A stretch of DNA of 64,000 bases from Paenibacillus sp. Root444D2 (GTDB lineage: Bacteria > Bacillota > Bacilli > Paenibacillales > NBRC-103111), in contig NZ_LMEO01000012.1 of NCBI RefSeq assembly GCF_001426375.1, positions 124,001 through 188,000 of the forward strand, written 5' to 3'. A program made the translations under genes and the position numbers. How positions within the stretch are numbered: position 1 is the first letter of the stretch; each line of letters opens with the position of its first letter. Below are positions 36,908 through 46,236 of this stretch, piece after piece. A model generated the notes under the pieces. The model had not been told where the DNA came from, did not search any database, and saw nothing but the letters and a program-made list of their open reading frames with translations.

Positions 36908-38542
36908 CTATAAATAATAAATTCGATGCAAACCATCCACAGGAATTGGTGTCTCAAGTAAATCTCGGAGCCATTCATTCCCATACCGATTCATATAAGC
37001 ACACCCATTATACACTCTTTCTTGCGGCTTGGCGAACGGTACTATCGTTAGTCTTATGCGTTCTAATTGTCGTAACGCTGCATCGAATTGCGCCTTATAT
37101 GCTTCTCCTGCTTTATTACGCAAATATTCGATTTGCTCCAGGATTTTCTCCAGATTCGTTTCTCCCAGCTTTTTAACCCCGGGATTGATCGCGGCTAGAG
37201 AATTCACAAGCGGCGCGTAGTTCACACTGAAATCCGATTTTACGGCATCGAAGCGCTCATTCAATTGCAATGTATCTTGCGCATCCAGCCATTCTTGCTT
37301 CTTGTGCTCAAAGCGCTCAAGCACGTCTTCAAATGTAAAACCATATTTGTTCATTTGCTTCTGAACCGTACCCTCGATCAAAGTAAACTCCATTCGCGGT
37401 GCTATGATCGGCATTTTCATGCCAAACTGTTCAAAAGCATGCTTCGTCAGCGACCAGTAAGCAATCTCACCCGGTCCTAAAACAGTAGCCAGAACAGGGA
37501 ATAAAAATTCCTGCATCAGAGGCCGCGACATCACGTTGTTGCTCAAATTCTCAGGCATTGTTAATGCTAAATCTTGAAGCTGCTGTCTAGTATAGCAATT
37601 GTCCTGCTTCTTATCTGTAAATCGTTCACCTTCACGATGCAACAGCAGTCGCTGTCCATCTGCAAATACAAACAAATTAGCTCCGTCTTTGCTTATTTCA
37701 GCTTGACTCTCATATCCTGCTTGCCAGGCAGCATCCTGACTCTTCTGTAACGATCCAGAGAATGCTTCATTCTCAAGGATCAACTTCTCAAACATGGGCG
37801 CTTCCAAAGCTCGTAGGGAAGGTTCATCGGAATCAATGAGGACAAGCCCGTATTCGCCAAAGAGGATAGCCATCCAGCGAGCAAAAGCTTCAGATAATGT
37901 CGCCCCATCCTCTGTTATTCCCTCCAGCTTAGCAATTAGAGAAGCTTTAAACTCTGTATCCATTAGAGATTGATCTAACGCCGTCAAGGCCTCTTTCCAT
38001 GCTTCAGGTTCAATAGGCAGCCTACTAACGGATGTGCGGCGCCCTGTCGGATGATCAACCTTGATTTTCTCAATATGCTGAGCATTCGATAGCGTATACG
38101 TATGGTTCACTTCATCGAAATCATGATCCTCACCAGCAATCCAAAAGATCGGCACAACTGGGCGTTGTAATTTCCCGCTCCATTCACGCGCCAATTGAAC
38201 AATGGTTATGGCTTTGTACAAAACAAGCAGCGAACCGCCGAACAATCCGGCTTGCTGGCCACCCACAATGGCAAGTGCATTCTTATCAGCCAATGCTGAG
38301 ATTTGGTCAAATGCAGCCCGTGCATTTCCTATTCTCTTATTATATTGCTGTAAAACTTGAACTAAGCGCCCTCGATCAACTTGGAGTGAGGTCTTTGGTT
38401 CATCTAACCATTGCACTCGGGACTGCCAGTCTTCCAAGTTTCCAAAGTGGTAAGGATACAAAGCTTTAGCTTTATCCGTTTGAGCTATGTAATCTTCCGC
38501 TAACTTCTGATTTTTCTTCCAATGAAAAGTTTCCATTTGCAT
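36908..38542 (-). CDS. bshC: Bacillithiol biosynthesis cysteine-adding enzyme BshC
   Basis: BshC (544 aa) adds cysteine to GlcN-malate in the last step of bacillithiol synthesis. The Rossmann-like core carries LAIVGGQQAGLFGGSLLVLYKAIT and VPIFWIAGEDHDFDEVNH, both characteristic of the family; a coiled-coil region follows near 430-510, and the protein ends NRYGNEWLRDLLETP. Start ATG is at 38542, with GGAG 14 bases away; a second ATG lies two codons in. In B. subtilis bshC (yllA) stands directly before mraZ; here ahcY and the DUF4349 gene lie between them. Confidence 0.95.
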   Translation of the reverse strand: MQMETFHWKKNQKLAEDYIAQTDKAKALYPYHFGNLEDWQSRVQWLDEPKTSLQVDRGRLVQVLQQYNKRIGNARAAFDQISALADKNALAIVGGQQAGLFGGSLLVLYKAITIVQLAREWSGKLQRPVVPIFWIAGEDHDFDEVNHTYTLSNAQHIEKIKVDHPTGRRTSVSRLPIEPEAWKEALTALDQSLMDTEFKASLIAKLEGITEDGATLSEAFARWMAILFGEYGLVLIDSDEPSLRALEAPMFEKLILENEAFSGSLQKSQDAAWQAGYESQAEISKDGANLFVFADGQRLLLHREGERFTDKKQDNCYTRQQLQDLALTMPENLSNNVMSRPLMQEFLFPVLATVLGPGEIAYWSLTKHAFEQFGMKMPIIAPRMEFTLIEGTVQKQMNKYGFTFEDVLERFEHKKQEWLDAQDTLQLNERFDAVKSDFSVNYAPLVNSLAAINPGVKKLGETNLEKILEQIEYLRNKAGEAYKAQFDAALRQLERIRLTIVPFAKPQERVYNGCAYMNRYGNEWLRDLLETPIPVDGLHRIYYL

Positions 38543-38650
38543 ACGCGACTAGTGTCTCCTCTTCATACCAAATAAAACGACTATTCTTTGATTGTACACG
38601 TAAGGTCAGCAATCGTCAAAACTGTATTTTTAATAATTACAATTGGACGT

Positions 38651-38678
38651 TAAAAAGCCGCCCCCTGCGGGGGCGGCT
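38651..38678 (-). terminator. Terminator of the opp operon
   Basis: A very stable stem, AGCCGCCCC/GGGGCGGCT (38656-38678), is followed on the minus strand by TTTTTAA. It lies 9 bp past the stop of oppF. Confidence 0.92.
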
Positions 38679-38686
38679 GGACAATT

Positions 38687-39649
38687 TTAATACAAATGAC
38701 AAGCTACGAAGTGATTTGGTTCCACTTCTTTGGATGGCGGCATCGATTCCGCACACTGCGGCATTGCTTGCGGACAGCGTGTACGGAACGGACATCCGCT
38801 AGGCGGATTAAGCGGACTTGGTACATCACCTTGTAGAATAATGCGCTCACGTGTACGCTCAATTTCCGGATCTGGGATCGGAATCGCAGAAAGCAGCGAT
38901 TGTGTGTAAGGATGAAGCGGCTTCGCGTAAAGTGCGTCTGACGTGGTCACCTCAACGAGGTTACCAAGGTACATAACGCCGATACGATCGGAAATATGCT
39001 TAACCATCGCCAAATCATGCGCGATAAACAAGTAAGTCAAGCCCATTTCCTTCTGCAATCTCTTGAACAGGTTGACAACTTGAGCCTGTACGGAAACGTC
39101 TAATGCAGAGATCGGTTCATCCGCAATAATAAATTTCGGCTCAATCGCAAGTGCACGGGCAATCCCGATACGTTGACGCTGACCGCCGGAAAACTCATGC
39201 GGGAAACGATTGGCATGCTCATCGTTCAAACCAACGGCACGAAGCAATTCCATCACGCGCTCTTTACGTTTAGCGCCTTTGTACAAACCATGAATATCAA
39301 TACCTTCAGCAATGATATTTCCAACCGTCATACGAGGGTTCAAGGAAGCGTAAGGATCTTGGAATACCATTTGCATATTCCGATTAAAATCTTTCAGCTT
39401 CTTGCCCTTCAACTTATGAACATCTTCACCGTCGAAAATAACTTCGCCTTCTGTTGCATCATAAAGCTTGATAATCGTTCTACCCGCGGTCGATTTCCCG
39501 CATCCGGATTCCCCTACGAGACCAAATGTTTCACCGCGGTTAATTTCTATGGAGAAATTGTCAACAGCTTTCAATATTTTACCGTTGCCAAGATTAAAAT
39601 GCTTCTTCATGTTACGAATTTGTAAAATAGGTTGATTAGATTTAGACAT
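38687..39649 (-). CDS. oppF: Oligopeptide ABC transporter ATP-binding protein OppF
   Basis: ABC ATPase (320 aa) energising peptide import. Walker [11 protein letters not shown]-loop, signature FSGGQRQRIGIARAL, Walker B FIIADEPISALD and the H-loop IAHDL are intact. The C-terminal oligopeptide-type extension has a cysteine cluster (GCPFRTRCPQAMPQCAE ... ACHLY), which in related Dpp/Opp ATPases binds an iron-sulfur cluster. ATG at 39649 overlaps the end of oppD and follows GGGAGG. It is last in a five-gene operon. Specificity (di-, oligo- or another peptide) cannot be set from the ATPase. Confidence 0.93.
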   Translation of the reverse strand: MSKSNQPILQIRNMKKHFNLGNGKILKAVDNFSIEINRGETFGLVGESGCGKSTAGRTIIKLYDATEGEVIFDGEDVHKLKGKKLKDFNRNMQMVFQDPYASLNPRMTVGNIIAEGIDIHGLYKGAKRKERVMELLRAVGLNDEHANRFPHEFSGGQRQRIGIARALAIEPKFIIADEPISALDVSVQAQVVNLFKRLQKEMGLTYLFIAHDLAMVKHISDRIGVMYLGNLVEVTTSDALYAKPLHPYTQSLLSAIPIPDPEIERTRERIILQGDVPSPLNPPSGCPFRTRCPQAMPQCAESMPPSKEVEPNHFVACHLY

Positions 39650-40676
39650 GTTGATGACCTCCCACTCCTACAGGACGTTCAACCTTCGGTGCATCTGGGT
39701 GCAACAGCCAGCAAGCGGCACTGTGTGTCTCAGAAATCGAAGTATGCTCTGGATCTTCTTCCAAACAATGATTCATAGCATATGGACATCTAGCTGCAAA
39801 TGCACAACCTTTTGGAGGTGCGAATAGATCTGGAGGCGTACCCGGAATCGGCACAAGCTCTTCATTGCTATTCGTATCCAATCGCGGCACTGAACGAAGC
39901 AAGCCCCATGTATATGGATGCTGCGGCTCGTAGAAAATTTCATCTACTGTGCCTTGTTCAATAATTTTCCCAGCGTACATAACGACAACACGTTGAGCCA
40001 TATCAGCTACAACACCAAGGTCATGTGTAATTAAGATAATAGATGAGTCCGTTTTAACAGAGATCGTCTTCATCAAATCAATGATTTGCGCTTGGATCGT
40101 CACATCAAGAGCCGTTGTTGGCTCATCCGCGATAAGCAGTTTAGGCGAACAAGCAAGTGCGATAGCAATCATAACACGCTGACGCATACCACCGGAGAGC
40201 TCATGCGGATATTGATGAATACGGCCCTCTGGAGAGTTAATGCCTACAAGCTTAAGAATTTCAATCGCTTTCTCTGTTGCAGCCTTTTTGCTCAAACCTT
40301 CATGTTTGATCAAACCTTCAGTAATTTGATCGCCGACTTTCATCGTCGGATTCAATGAAGTCATCGGATCCTGGAAAATCATACCCATTTCAGATCCACG
40401 AATTTTCTCCATTTGTCTGTTGGAAAGCTTGGTAATATCCAATTTCCCGTCAAACATGATAGAACCGCTTTTTATATAACTAGGCGGAGTAGGAATTAAA
40501 CGCATGAGCGTTTGTGCCGTAACGGATTTACCGCAACCGGATTCACCTACAATCGCCAACACTTCACCTTTTTTCAAAGAAAAAGATACGCCGCGAACAG
40601 CTTGAACTTCTCCTGCATACGTCCGGAAAGAAACTCTCAAATCTTTTACTTCAAGTAAATTGTTATTGGTGCTCAT
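39642..40676 (-). CDS. oppD: Oligopeptide ABC transporter ATP-binding protein OppD
   Basis: Partner ABC ATPase (344 aa). Walker [13 protein letters not shown], signature [15 protein letters not shown], Walker [17 protein letters not shown] and the [15 protein letters not shown] segment are all present. The oligopeptide C-terminal domain has cysteines in [15 protein letters not shown]. Two ATG codons stand in tandem; the second (40676) is spaced better from AGGGGTGA. It forms the ATPase heterodimer with OppF. Confidence 0.93.
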   Translation of the reverse strand: MSTNNNLLEVKDLRVSFRTYAGEVQAVRGVSFSLKKGEVLAIVGESGCGKSVTAQTLMRLIPTPPSYIKSGSIMFDGKLDITKLSNRQMEKIRGSEMGMIFQDPMTSLNPTMKVGDQITEGLIKHEGLSKKAATEKAIEILKLVGINSPEGRIHQYPHELSGGMRQRVMIAIALACSPKLLIADEPTTALDVTIQAQIIDLMKTISVKTDSSIILITHDLGVVADMAQRVVVMYAGKIIEQGTVDEIFYEPQHPYTWGLLRSVPRLDTNSNEELVPIPGTPPDLFAPPKGCAFAARCPYAMNHCLEEDPEHTSISETHSAACWLLHPDAPKVERPVGVGGHQHV

Positions 40677-40692
40677 CATTATTCACCCCTTC

Positions 40693-41625
40693 TTACTTGC
40701 GCATTTTTGGATCAAGCGCATCACGAAGCCCATCGCCGAGTAAATTGAAGCTTAAAAGAATCAAGCTGAAAATAATAGTCGGGAAAATAAGGCGATGCGG
40801 ATATAACCGGATATAGTTGGCGCCGTCAGATAGCAAGTTACCCAGCGATGCGAGCGGCGGCTTAACACCAAGACCAATGAAGCTAAGGAACGCTTCCGTA
40901 AAGATAGCAGCTGGAACAACAAACGTAATTTGCACGATGATGATACCTAACGCATTAGGAATCAAGCTGCGCATAATAATTCTCATTGGTGATGCACCAA
41001 GTGTACGAGAGGCAAGCACGAACTCTTGCTCTTTCAACGTTAGCATTTGACCACGCACCAAACGCGCCATTGGAACCCAACCTGTTATGGCCATAGCCAA
41101 AATAATAGATGGAATACCAGAACCGATAACCATAATGAGTAGAATGGCGATTAGCAAGAAAGGAATCGCATATACGATTTCAATCGTACGCTGCATCACT
41201 TCATCAACTTTCCCGCCATAGTAGGCAGAAATACCGCCATAAATAACACCAATAACCAAATCAATGATAGCTGCGATAATCCCAATGAATAATGAGATAC
41301 GTGTCCCCCACCATACGCGAGTCCATAAATCGCGGCCGAAGTCGTCAGTACCAAACCAATGTTCTCCGCTTGGAGGCACATTTTTTACTTTTAAGTTTTG
41401 AGTCTGATAATCGTAGCTTGAAACAAAAGGAACAATAATCGCAAACACGATTAAAGCAACTAATATAATTAAGCCAGCCATAGCCAGTCTATTTTTCTTA
41501 AGTCGTCTCCAAGCGTCCTGCCAATAATTGAGCGATGGTCTAACAATTTTATCGCCAGTTAGAGATTTATTTGAAACGGGAGCAAACTTGTAGTTATTCT
41601 CTGTTGATTGATTTGGAGTTTGCAT
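40693..41625 (-). CDS. oppC: Oligopeptide ABC transporter permease OppC
   Basis: Inner-membrane permease (310 aa) of the DppC/OppC type. A cytosolic N-terminal stretch is followed by six hydrophobic segments. The EAA coupling loop lies in LASRTLGASPMRIIMRSLIPNALG, and the conserved periplasmic-facing HWFGTDDFGRDLWTRVWWGTR is present. It starts 3 bp past the oppB stop and forms the channel with OppB. Confidence 0.95.
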   Translation of the reverse strand: MQTPNQSTENNYKFAPVSNKSLTGDKIVRPSLNYWQDAWRRLKKNRLAMAGLIILVALIVFAIIVPFVSSYDYQTQNLKVKNVPPSGEHWFGTDDFGRDLWTRVWWGTRISLFIGIIAAIIDLVIGVIYGGISAYYGGKVDEVMQRTIEIVYAIPFLLIAILLIMVIGSGIPSIILAMAITGWVPMARLVRGQMLTLKEQEFVLASRTLGASPMRIIMRSLIPNALGIIIVQITFVVPAAIFTEAFLSFIGLGVKPPLASLGNLLSDGANYIRLYPHRLIFPTIIFSLILLSFNLLGDGLRDALDPKMRK

Positions 41626-41628
41626 TGT

Positions 41629-42561
41629 TTATTTCCCGCCTTTCCCAAGACGAATTCTAGGGTCTACAAAGCCATACACTACGTCTGTAATAAAGATTAC
41701 TAAGATAAGAATGCTTGAGTAGAAAATGGTTAATCCAGAAATCATCGTGTAATCATTGGAATAAACCGATGTTACAAAGTGTTTACCCAAACCTGGCACA
41801 GAGAAAATTTGTTCAACAACTAGCGTTCCTGTGATGACGTTTACAAATATTGGACCTATAATTGTGATAACTGGTAAAATGGCATTTCTTATCGTGTGCT
41901 TAACAACTACTGTGAAATTGGTTAAACCTTTGGATTTAGCTGTCTTAATGTAATCCTGATTTAGAACGTCCAACATGGACGTACGCATCAAACGTGCCAA
42001 GATGGCAATGGTTCCGAATGAAAGCGCAAGTGATGGTAAAATACGATAGCTTGGACCTTTCCATAATCCTGCAGGGAGAATACCCCATTTAACACCGATA
42101 TAATAAGAAAGCAATGGACCAAGAACAAATGATGGGATAGATACACCCAGAATCGCAATAAACATGGCCGTGTAATCGCCTGCTTTATTATGCTTCAAGG
42201 AAGCAATAATCCCTAAAGCAAGACCTGCAATAATAGCAATAGCGATAGAGATTAACCCAAGTTCTAGTGAAGAAGGAAATGCTTGTTTGATAATATCAGT
42301 AACTTTGTGAGCAGGGAATTGATAGGAAGCTCCTAGATCGCCATGGATGATATTGTTCATGAATGTCAAGTACTGTTCCCATAATGGCTTATCTAAACCG
42401 TATTGCTTCATCAGCATCTCTTTCGTCGCTTTAGGAATCCGTTCAGAGCCTTCTCCAAGTGGATTACCTGGTAAGTTTTTCATCAATACGAATGTAAATG
42501 ATGCAATTAGCCATAACGTAATAAGCGCATATAAGAAACGGCGAAGAATGAACTTAACCAT
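41629..42561 (-). CDS. oppB: Oligopeptide ABC transporter permease OppB
   Basis: Permease (310 aa) of the DppB/OppB type with six hydrophobic segments. The N-terminal family signature (FILRRFLYALITLW, FVLMKNLPGNP) and the EAA-type loop (DYIKTAKSKGLTNFTVVVKHTIRNAILPV) are clear. ATG at 42561 follows AAAGGAGGAG. A hairpin between it and oppA may lower expression relative to the binding protein. Confidence 0.95.
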   Translation of the reverse strand: MVKFILRRFLYALITLWLIASFTFVLMKNLPGNPLGEGSERIPKATKEMLMKQYGLDKPLWEQYLTFMNNIIHGDLGASYQFPAHKVTDIIKQAFPSSLELGLISIAIAIIAGLALGIIASLKHNKAGDYTAMFIAILGVSIPSFVLGPLLSYYIGVKWGILPAGLWKGPSYRILPSLALSFGTIAILARLMRTSMLDVLNQDYIKTAKSKGLTNFTVVVKHTIRNAILPVITIIGPIFVNVITGTLVVEQIFSVPGLGKHFVTSVYSNDYTMISGLTIFYSSILILVIFITDVVYGFVDPRIRLGKGGK

Positions 42562-42603
42562 ATTGCTCCTCCTTTATTAAAATTAACTACTGCTTAGAAA
42601 TTT

Positions 42604-42641
42604 AGAAGAGGCCGCTCCACGAGGTGCGAACGGCCCCTTCT
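42604..42641 (-). terminator. Intra-operon hairpin between oppA and oppB
   Basis: AGAAGAGGCCG and CGGCCCCTTCT arms form a stable stem but have only a weak T-tail on the minus strand. Such hairpins often protect or partly terminate the abundant binding-protein transcript. Confidence 0.6.
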
Positions 42642-42669
42642 TGTAACAACTTAACTATGAAGCTTTTGA

Positions 42670-44352
42670 TTACTTAATACTAGTCCATTTCAGTTCCCAT
42701 TCTTGACCAAATGATGGAAGAATCAAACCGTTAACTGAAGGTTTTTTCAAGTAAGCACGTGTACGGAAGTAAAGTGGTGCTACACCTTGATCATCCATCA
42801 GGATTTTCTCAGCATCAATCATTGCTTTCGCACGTTTGGAAGGATCGACTTCTGCTTGAGCTTGCTTAATTAGTGCGTCATATTGCGGGTTGCTGTAGTC
42901 GCCTTCATCAAACTCTCCGCCAGTTACCCACATATCTAAGAATGTCATTGGATCGTTGTAATCCGCGCCCCATAGGGAAAGAACGATTTCGAAGTCATGC
43001 TTCGAGGACAACTCGATACGCAATGCATGCGGAACTGGGTTCGCTTCTGCTTCGTATCCAAGGTTTTGTTTCCATTGTGCAAGGATGAACTCAAGTGATT
43101 TTTTCGCAGTTTCTGTATCATCCGCGTTCACTTTCATTTTAGGAAGAGCTGTTAAACCAGCTTCTTTCAAACCTTCAGCAAGCAATTGTTTTGCTTTAGC
43201 TGCATCGAACTTAGGTTGAGTTTCGCCAGCAGATTTACGGAAGTCGCCGCCTGCACCGTCAGAAGTACCGCCAGGCACTAGACCTGTAGATGCTACAGAA
43301 CCGTTAGCAAGAACTGTATCAACATAAGCTTGACGATCGATCGCCATACCTAGAGCTTGACGAATTTTCTTGTTAGCCAAGGCAGGAACTTTTTTCGTTT
43401 GGTACATCAAGTAAGAGTTAGTCAACTCAGGTTTAGGCAAGTTATCTGGTTTACCTGCATAAAGTTTAAGTTGATCGCGGTTGATTTCAGCCAAATCAGC
43501 TGCATCTGTTTCATATAGGTTAAGTCCTGTATTTGTATCTTTTACGATATTGACAGTTGCTTTCGTAAGTTTAACGTTAGCAGCGTCCCAATATTTCTCG
43601 TTTTTAACAAGTTCAAGTGTTTGGCCATGATCCCATTTGCTCAAAATAAATGGACCTGCACCAATTACTTTATCAGCTTCTGCTCCATATTTATCGCCAG
43701 CTTTTGTAACGAAATCTTCTCTTTGTGGCAAGAAAGTTCCGAACGCAAGCATTTGTGTAAAGAAGGTAACTGGTTTCTCAAGTTTAATTTCAAGTTGTTT
43801 GTCGCTAATTGCTTTTACGCCAAGTGCATCTTGGGCTTTTTTAACATCTTCAGGTGTTTTCGCTTTTGTTACAGCTTCTCCACCTTTAATCCAAGCTACT
43901 ACGAAGCTATATTGACCTTTTGTCGCTGGATCTAATGTACGTTTGAAAGAATAAACGAAATCTTGTGCTTTTACTGGTTGACCATCAGACCAGTTCGCAT
44001 TGTCGCGAATGTCGATTGTGTAAGTTAGACCATCAGCAGAAATTTTAGGGAAATCTTTTGCAAGTCCAGGAGTTGCTTTGCCGTCTTTGTCAGTACGATA
44101 AAGACCTTCGTTAAATGCGCTAATGAATGTGAAAGCAGCATTAGCTGTTGCTTTGGAGCTATCCATAACAGGTGGCTCTGCAGTAAAGTTGATTTTAATT
44201 TCTTGCGGTTTGTTAGATGCCGCAGGAGCTGTTGTACCTTTAGTATCCCCAGTCGGAGAAGCAGATGGTTCCTCTTTTTTGGCACAACCAATTGCCACAC
44301 TACCCATAAGCGTTAATGCTACTGCTGTAGAAACCCATTTCGTCGCTTTCAT
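42670..44352 (-). CDS. oppA: Oligopeptide-binding lipoprotein OppA
   Basis: Extracellular substrate-binding lipoprotein (560 aa) of SBP family 5. The signal peptide ends in lipobox VAIGC (Cys near 23), followed by a Ser/Thr/Ala linker. The family pattern DIRDNANWSDGQPVKAQDFVYSFKR and a C-terminal domain ending in a Trp-rich segment are visible. It captures peptides for OppBCDF. The gene has its own strong promoter about 170 bp upstream and a leader with a small dyad. ATG at 44352 follows AAAGGAGGAG. Confidence 0.95.
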   Translation of the reverse strand: MKATKWVSTAVALTLMGSVAIGCAKKEEPSASPTGDTKGTTAPAASNKPQEIKINFTAEPPVMDSSKATANAAFTFISAFNEGLYRTDKDGKATPGLAKDFPKISADGLTYTIDIRDNANWSDGQPVKAQDFVYSFKRTLDPATKGQYSFVVAWIKGGEAVTKAKTPEDVKKAQDALGVKAISDKQLEIKLEKPVTFFTQMLAFGTFLPQREDFVTKAGDKYGAEADKVIGAGPFILSKWDHGQTLELVKNEKYWDAANVKLTKATVNIVKDTNTGLNLYETDAADLAEINRDQLKLYAGKPDNLPKPELTNSYLMYQTKKVPALANKKIRQALGMAIDRQAYVDTVLANGSVASTGLVPGGTSDGAGGDFRKSAGETQPKFDAAKAKQLLAEGLKEAGLTALPKMKVNADDTETAKKSLEFILAQWKQNLGYEAEANPVPHALRIELSSKHDFEIVLSLWGADYNDPMTFLDMWVTGGEFDEGDYSNPQYDALIKQAQAEVDPSKRAKAMIDAEKILMDDQGVAPLYFRTRAYLKKPSVNGLILPSFGQEWELKWTSIK

Positions 44353-44767
44353 AAAACTCCTCCTTTAAAATATGTATCTAAACATCTATGGTTAGGTGTT
44401 TTGATAGTTTTATTCACATAAACCTTACACCTTAAACCCAAAAACAAATGAAACCGCTTCATACGTGTCAGTATATCTGACTCGAACCTCTGGTAAAAAA
44501 AATTACTAGACTCCACGCAAGGAATTATAACATATAACTATGCTTTGTCCAGAACTAATTTCATCTTCATCAACCTAAGATAAAATTTTAATTCACCTTT
44601 GTTAAAATAATATGAAGAAAAAGGTCCTATACGGTTTCTAATTATACAACCATCGGTCAATAAAATCTAGACGGATTTCATTGTTATTTTCTACAATTCT
44701 TAAATAAATATTACAAACATACACTAAAAATTGATTTATTCACATTATTTCCACAAAATCGTCTTGC
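44353..44767 (-). promoter_or_regulatory. AT-rich control region upstream of oppA
   Basis: This 415-bp region without a gene holds the oppA promoter (44524-44551) and a leader of about 160 bases. The leader contains a perfect dyad, GTCAG-TATAT-CTGAC, at 44467-44481, a possible operator or small hairpin. The rest, up to the DUF3397 stop, is AT-rich with no recognised signal. CodY or another nutrient repressor is plausible for an opp operon, but I see no clear CodY box. Confidence 0.5.
44524..44551 (-). promoter_or_regulatory. Sigma-A-type promoter of the opp operon
   Basis: TGGACA (44546-44551), a 16-bp spacer and a perfect TATAAT (44524-44529) with an extended -10 TG one base upstream. It is the strongest promoter-like sequence in the window. 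Confidence 0.8.
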
Positions 44768-45169
44768 TTAGGTCGAAAATATATAATTTTTCCCGATATG
44801 CAGGAAAAATAGCAGGATGTAAAGTGCTGATAGACCCAGAAAACTAAGCCTCCAAACTACCCTGCTGACCTTTAATAATTCGGTTTTTCCTTTCAAATGC
44901 GTCTGATAACCACCAATGATCCCAAAAGCGATGAGCAGCACGAGCGCAATTAGCCAGAAACCAAAATTCGTATGAAACAATTGATTCCACATCAATGAAA
45001 CAGAGCCTAACAGAAATAACGTCGTCACGTCCATGGTAAGTCTCGTTGTCATCTTCTTATCTCTAAGAAAAACAAAGACTAGAAACCACAAAAGGATAAA
45101 CGTAATAAACGGTGCCACTGCTAAGACTGCATATAACGTAGAAATCCAACTGGCTAACACATTCATCAT
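44768..45169 (-). CDS. DUF3397-family membrane protein
   Basis: Small integral membrane protein (133 aa) with four predicted hydrophobic segments (FITFILLWFLVFVFL, VTTLFLLGSVSLMW, FWLIALVLLIAFGIIGGY, LSFLGLSALYILLFFLHIG). The arrangement and the FRDKKMTTRLTMDV-like loop fit DUF3397 proteins of Bacillales. No function is known. Of three adjacent start codons, ATG at 45169 is spaced best from AGGTGA. It follows panE by 15 bp and is probably cotranscribed. Confidence 0.75.
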   Translation of the reverse strand: MMNVLASWISTLYAVLAVAPFITFILLWFLVFVFLRDKKMTTRLTMDVTTLFLLGSVSLMWNQLFHTNFGFWLIALVLLIAFGIIGGYQTHLKGKTELLKVSRVVWRLSFLGLSALYILLFFLHIGKNYIFST

Positions 45170-45184
45170 CAAGAATTCACCTAC

Positions 45185-46132
45185 TTATTCTAGGGCTTTC
45201 ACTAATTGGAACACGGTTTGGTGAGTCGGAATCTCAAGATTTAATTCTTTTGCCATTTTTACTAGGCTTCCGTTAATATAATCGATCTCAGTTCGTCTGG
45301 ACTGTTCAATATCCTGAAGCATAGATGAATGATTTAAGTTAGTGGCTTTACAGACACTTAGCAGCGTGTCCCATAGATCATCAGGCAGTAAAATCCCCTT
45401 GGCAGTCGCCACCATACGAGTTTCTTGGTAAAGGTTATTCATGAGGGAGAGCGTCCAGGGTGAAAGCAGCAGATCTCCGTTTTTCACACGTAAAATGGCC
45501 GTAAGCGGATTAATTACAGCATTTATCGTCAGCTTGCTCCAAATCCTTACATCCATGTTCTTCGACATCATTGTATGAAATCCTGCCTTCTCAAGCATCT
45601 CAACTAACAAAATATGTGTTGAATTTACAAAATGATCTGAATCTTCCGATGTTCCTATATAACTGATACCATGTCCGGTGTGAGTAACTGCTGTTAAGCC
45701 CTCTCGTCTAGCCCCTTCCGTCGTCACAGCGAGCAGCAAGCGATCCCGCCCAAGCTCTTCTCCTAACCTCTCTTCATGCCCTATTCCGTTCTGAAAACTA
45801 ATTAAGTAGGTGTCTTTAGACATTTGGGACTTCAAATTGTTGATTAATTCTTGTGTAATCGCAGGCTGTTTGACCATGAGAAATATGTAGTCAAAATGAT
45901 GTAAAGACAGTTTAACCGTTTCTGCCTCTTCTATATAATAACGAAAATCTATGTCCCCATTACGAGTAGTCTTAATTGCTTCTGCAGTTCCATCCAACTC
46001 GATCCCCATCTGATCTAGCTTATCTGCTTGTTCTATCGTTCTTGCAATGACTGTCATATGTTCACAAAAAGCAGACAACTTGGCAGCGAATAGCAGTCCT
46101 AAGGAGCCTGCACCAATAATCATAATGCGCAT
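45185..46132 (-). CDS. panE: 2-dehydropantoate 2-reductase
   Basis: NADPH-dependent ketopantoate reductase (315 aa) of the pantothenate/CoA pathway. The Rossmann motif is MRIMIIGAGSLGLLFAAKL; the catalytic lysine lies in KNMDVRIWSKLTINAVINPLTAIL, and the conserved EIDYINGSLVKMAKEL stands near the end. The frame runs on to 46240, but ATG at 46132 follows AAGGGGG and begins with the dinucleotide-binding motif. B. subtilis panE (ylbQ) has the same rsfA-side neighbours. Confidence 0.93.
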   Translation of the reverse strand: MRIMIIGAGSLGLLFAAKLSAFCEHMTVIARTIEQADKLDQMGIELDGTAEAIKTTRNGDIDFRYYIEEAETVKLSLHHFDYIFLMVKQPAITQELINNLKSQMSKDTYLISFQNGIGHEERLGEELGRDRLLLAVTTEGARREGLTAVTHTGHGISYIGTSEDSDHFVNSTHILLVEMLEKAGFHTMMSKNMDVRIWSKLTINAVINPLTAILRVKNGDLLLSPWTLSLMNNLYQETRMVATAKGILLPDDLWDTLLSVCKATNLNHSSMLQDIEQSRRTEIDYINGSLVKMAKELNLEIPTHQTVFQLVKALE

Positions 46133-46160
46133 CTCATGTCCCCCTTTACATACAATTCCC

Positions 46161-46196
46161 ATTATACAACAAAAAAGCCCCAGTCCAAGGGCTCTC
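46161..46196 (-). promoter_or_regulatory. Overlapping rsfA terminator and panE promoter
   Basis: AGCCC-ttggactg-GGGCT followed by TTTTTT (46171-46194 on the minus strand) is a terminator for rsfA. The same bases offer TTGGAC (46183-46188), a 16-bp spacer and TATAAT (46161-46166) as a panE promoter. Confidence 0.6.
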
Positions 46197-46236
46197 CTTG
46201 TTCTGAAGCTTCTATATGTAAGGACGGGCGGCAAAC

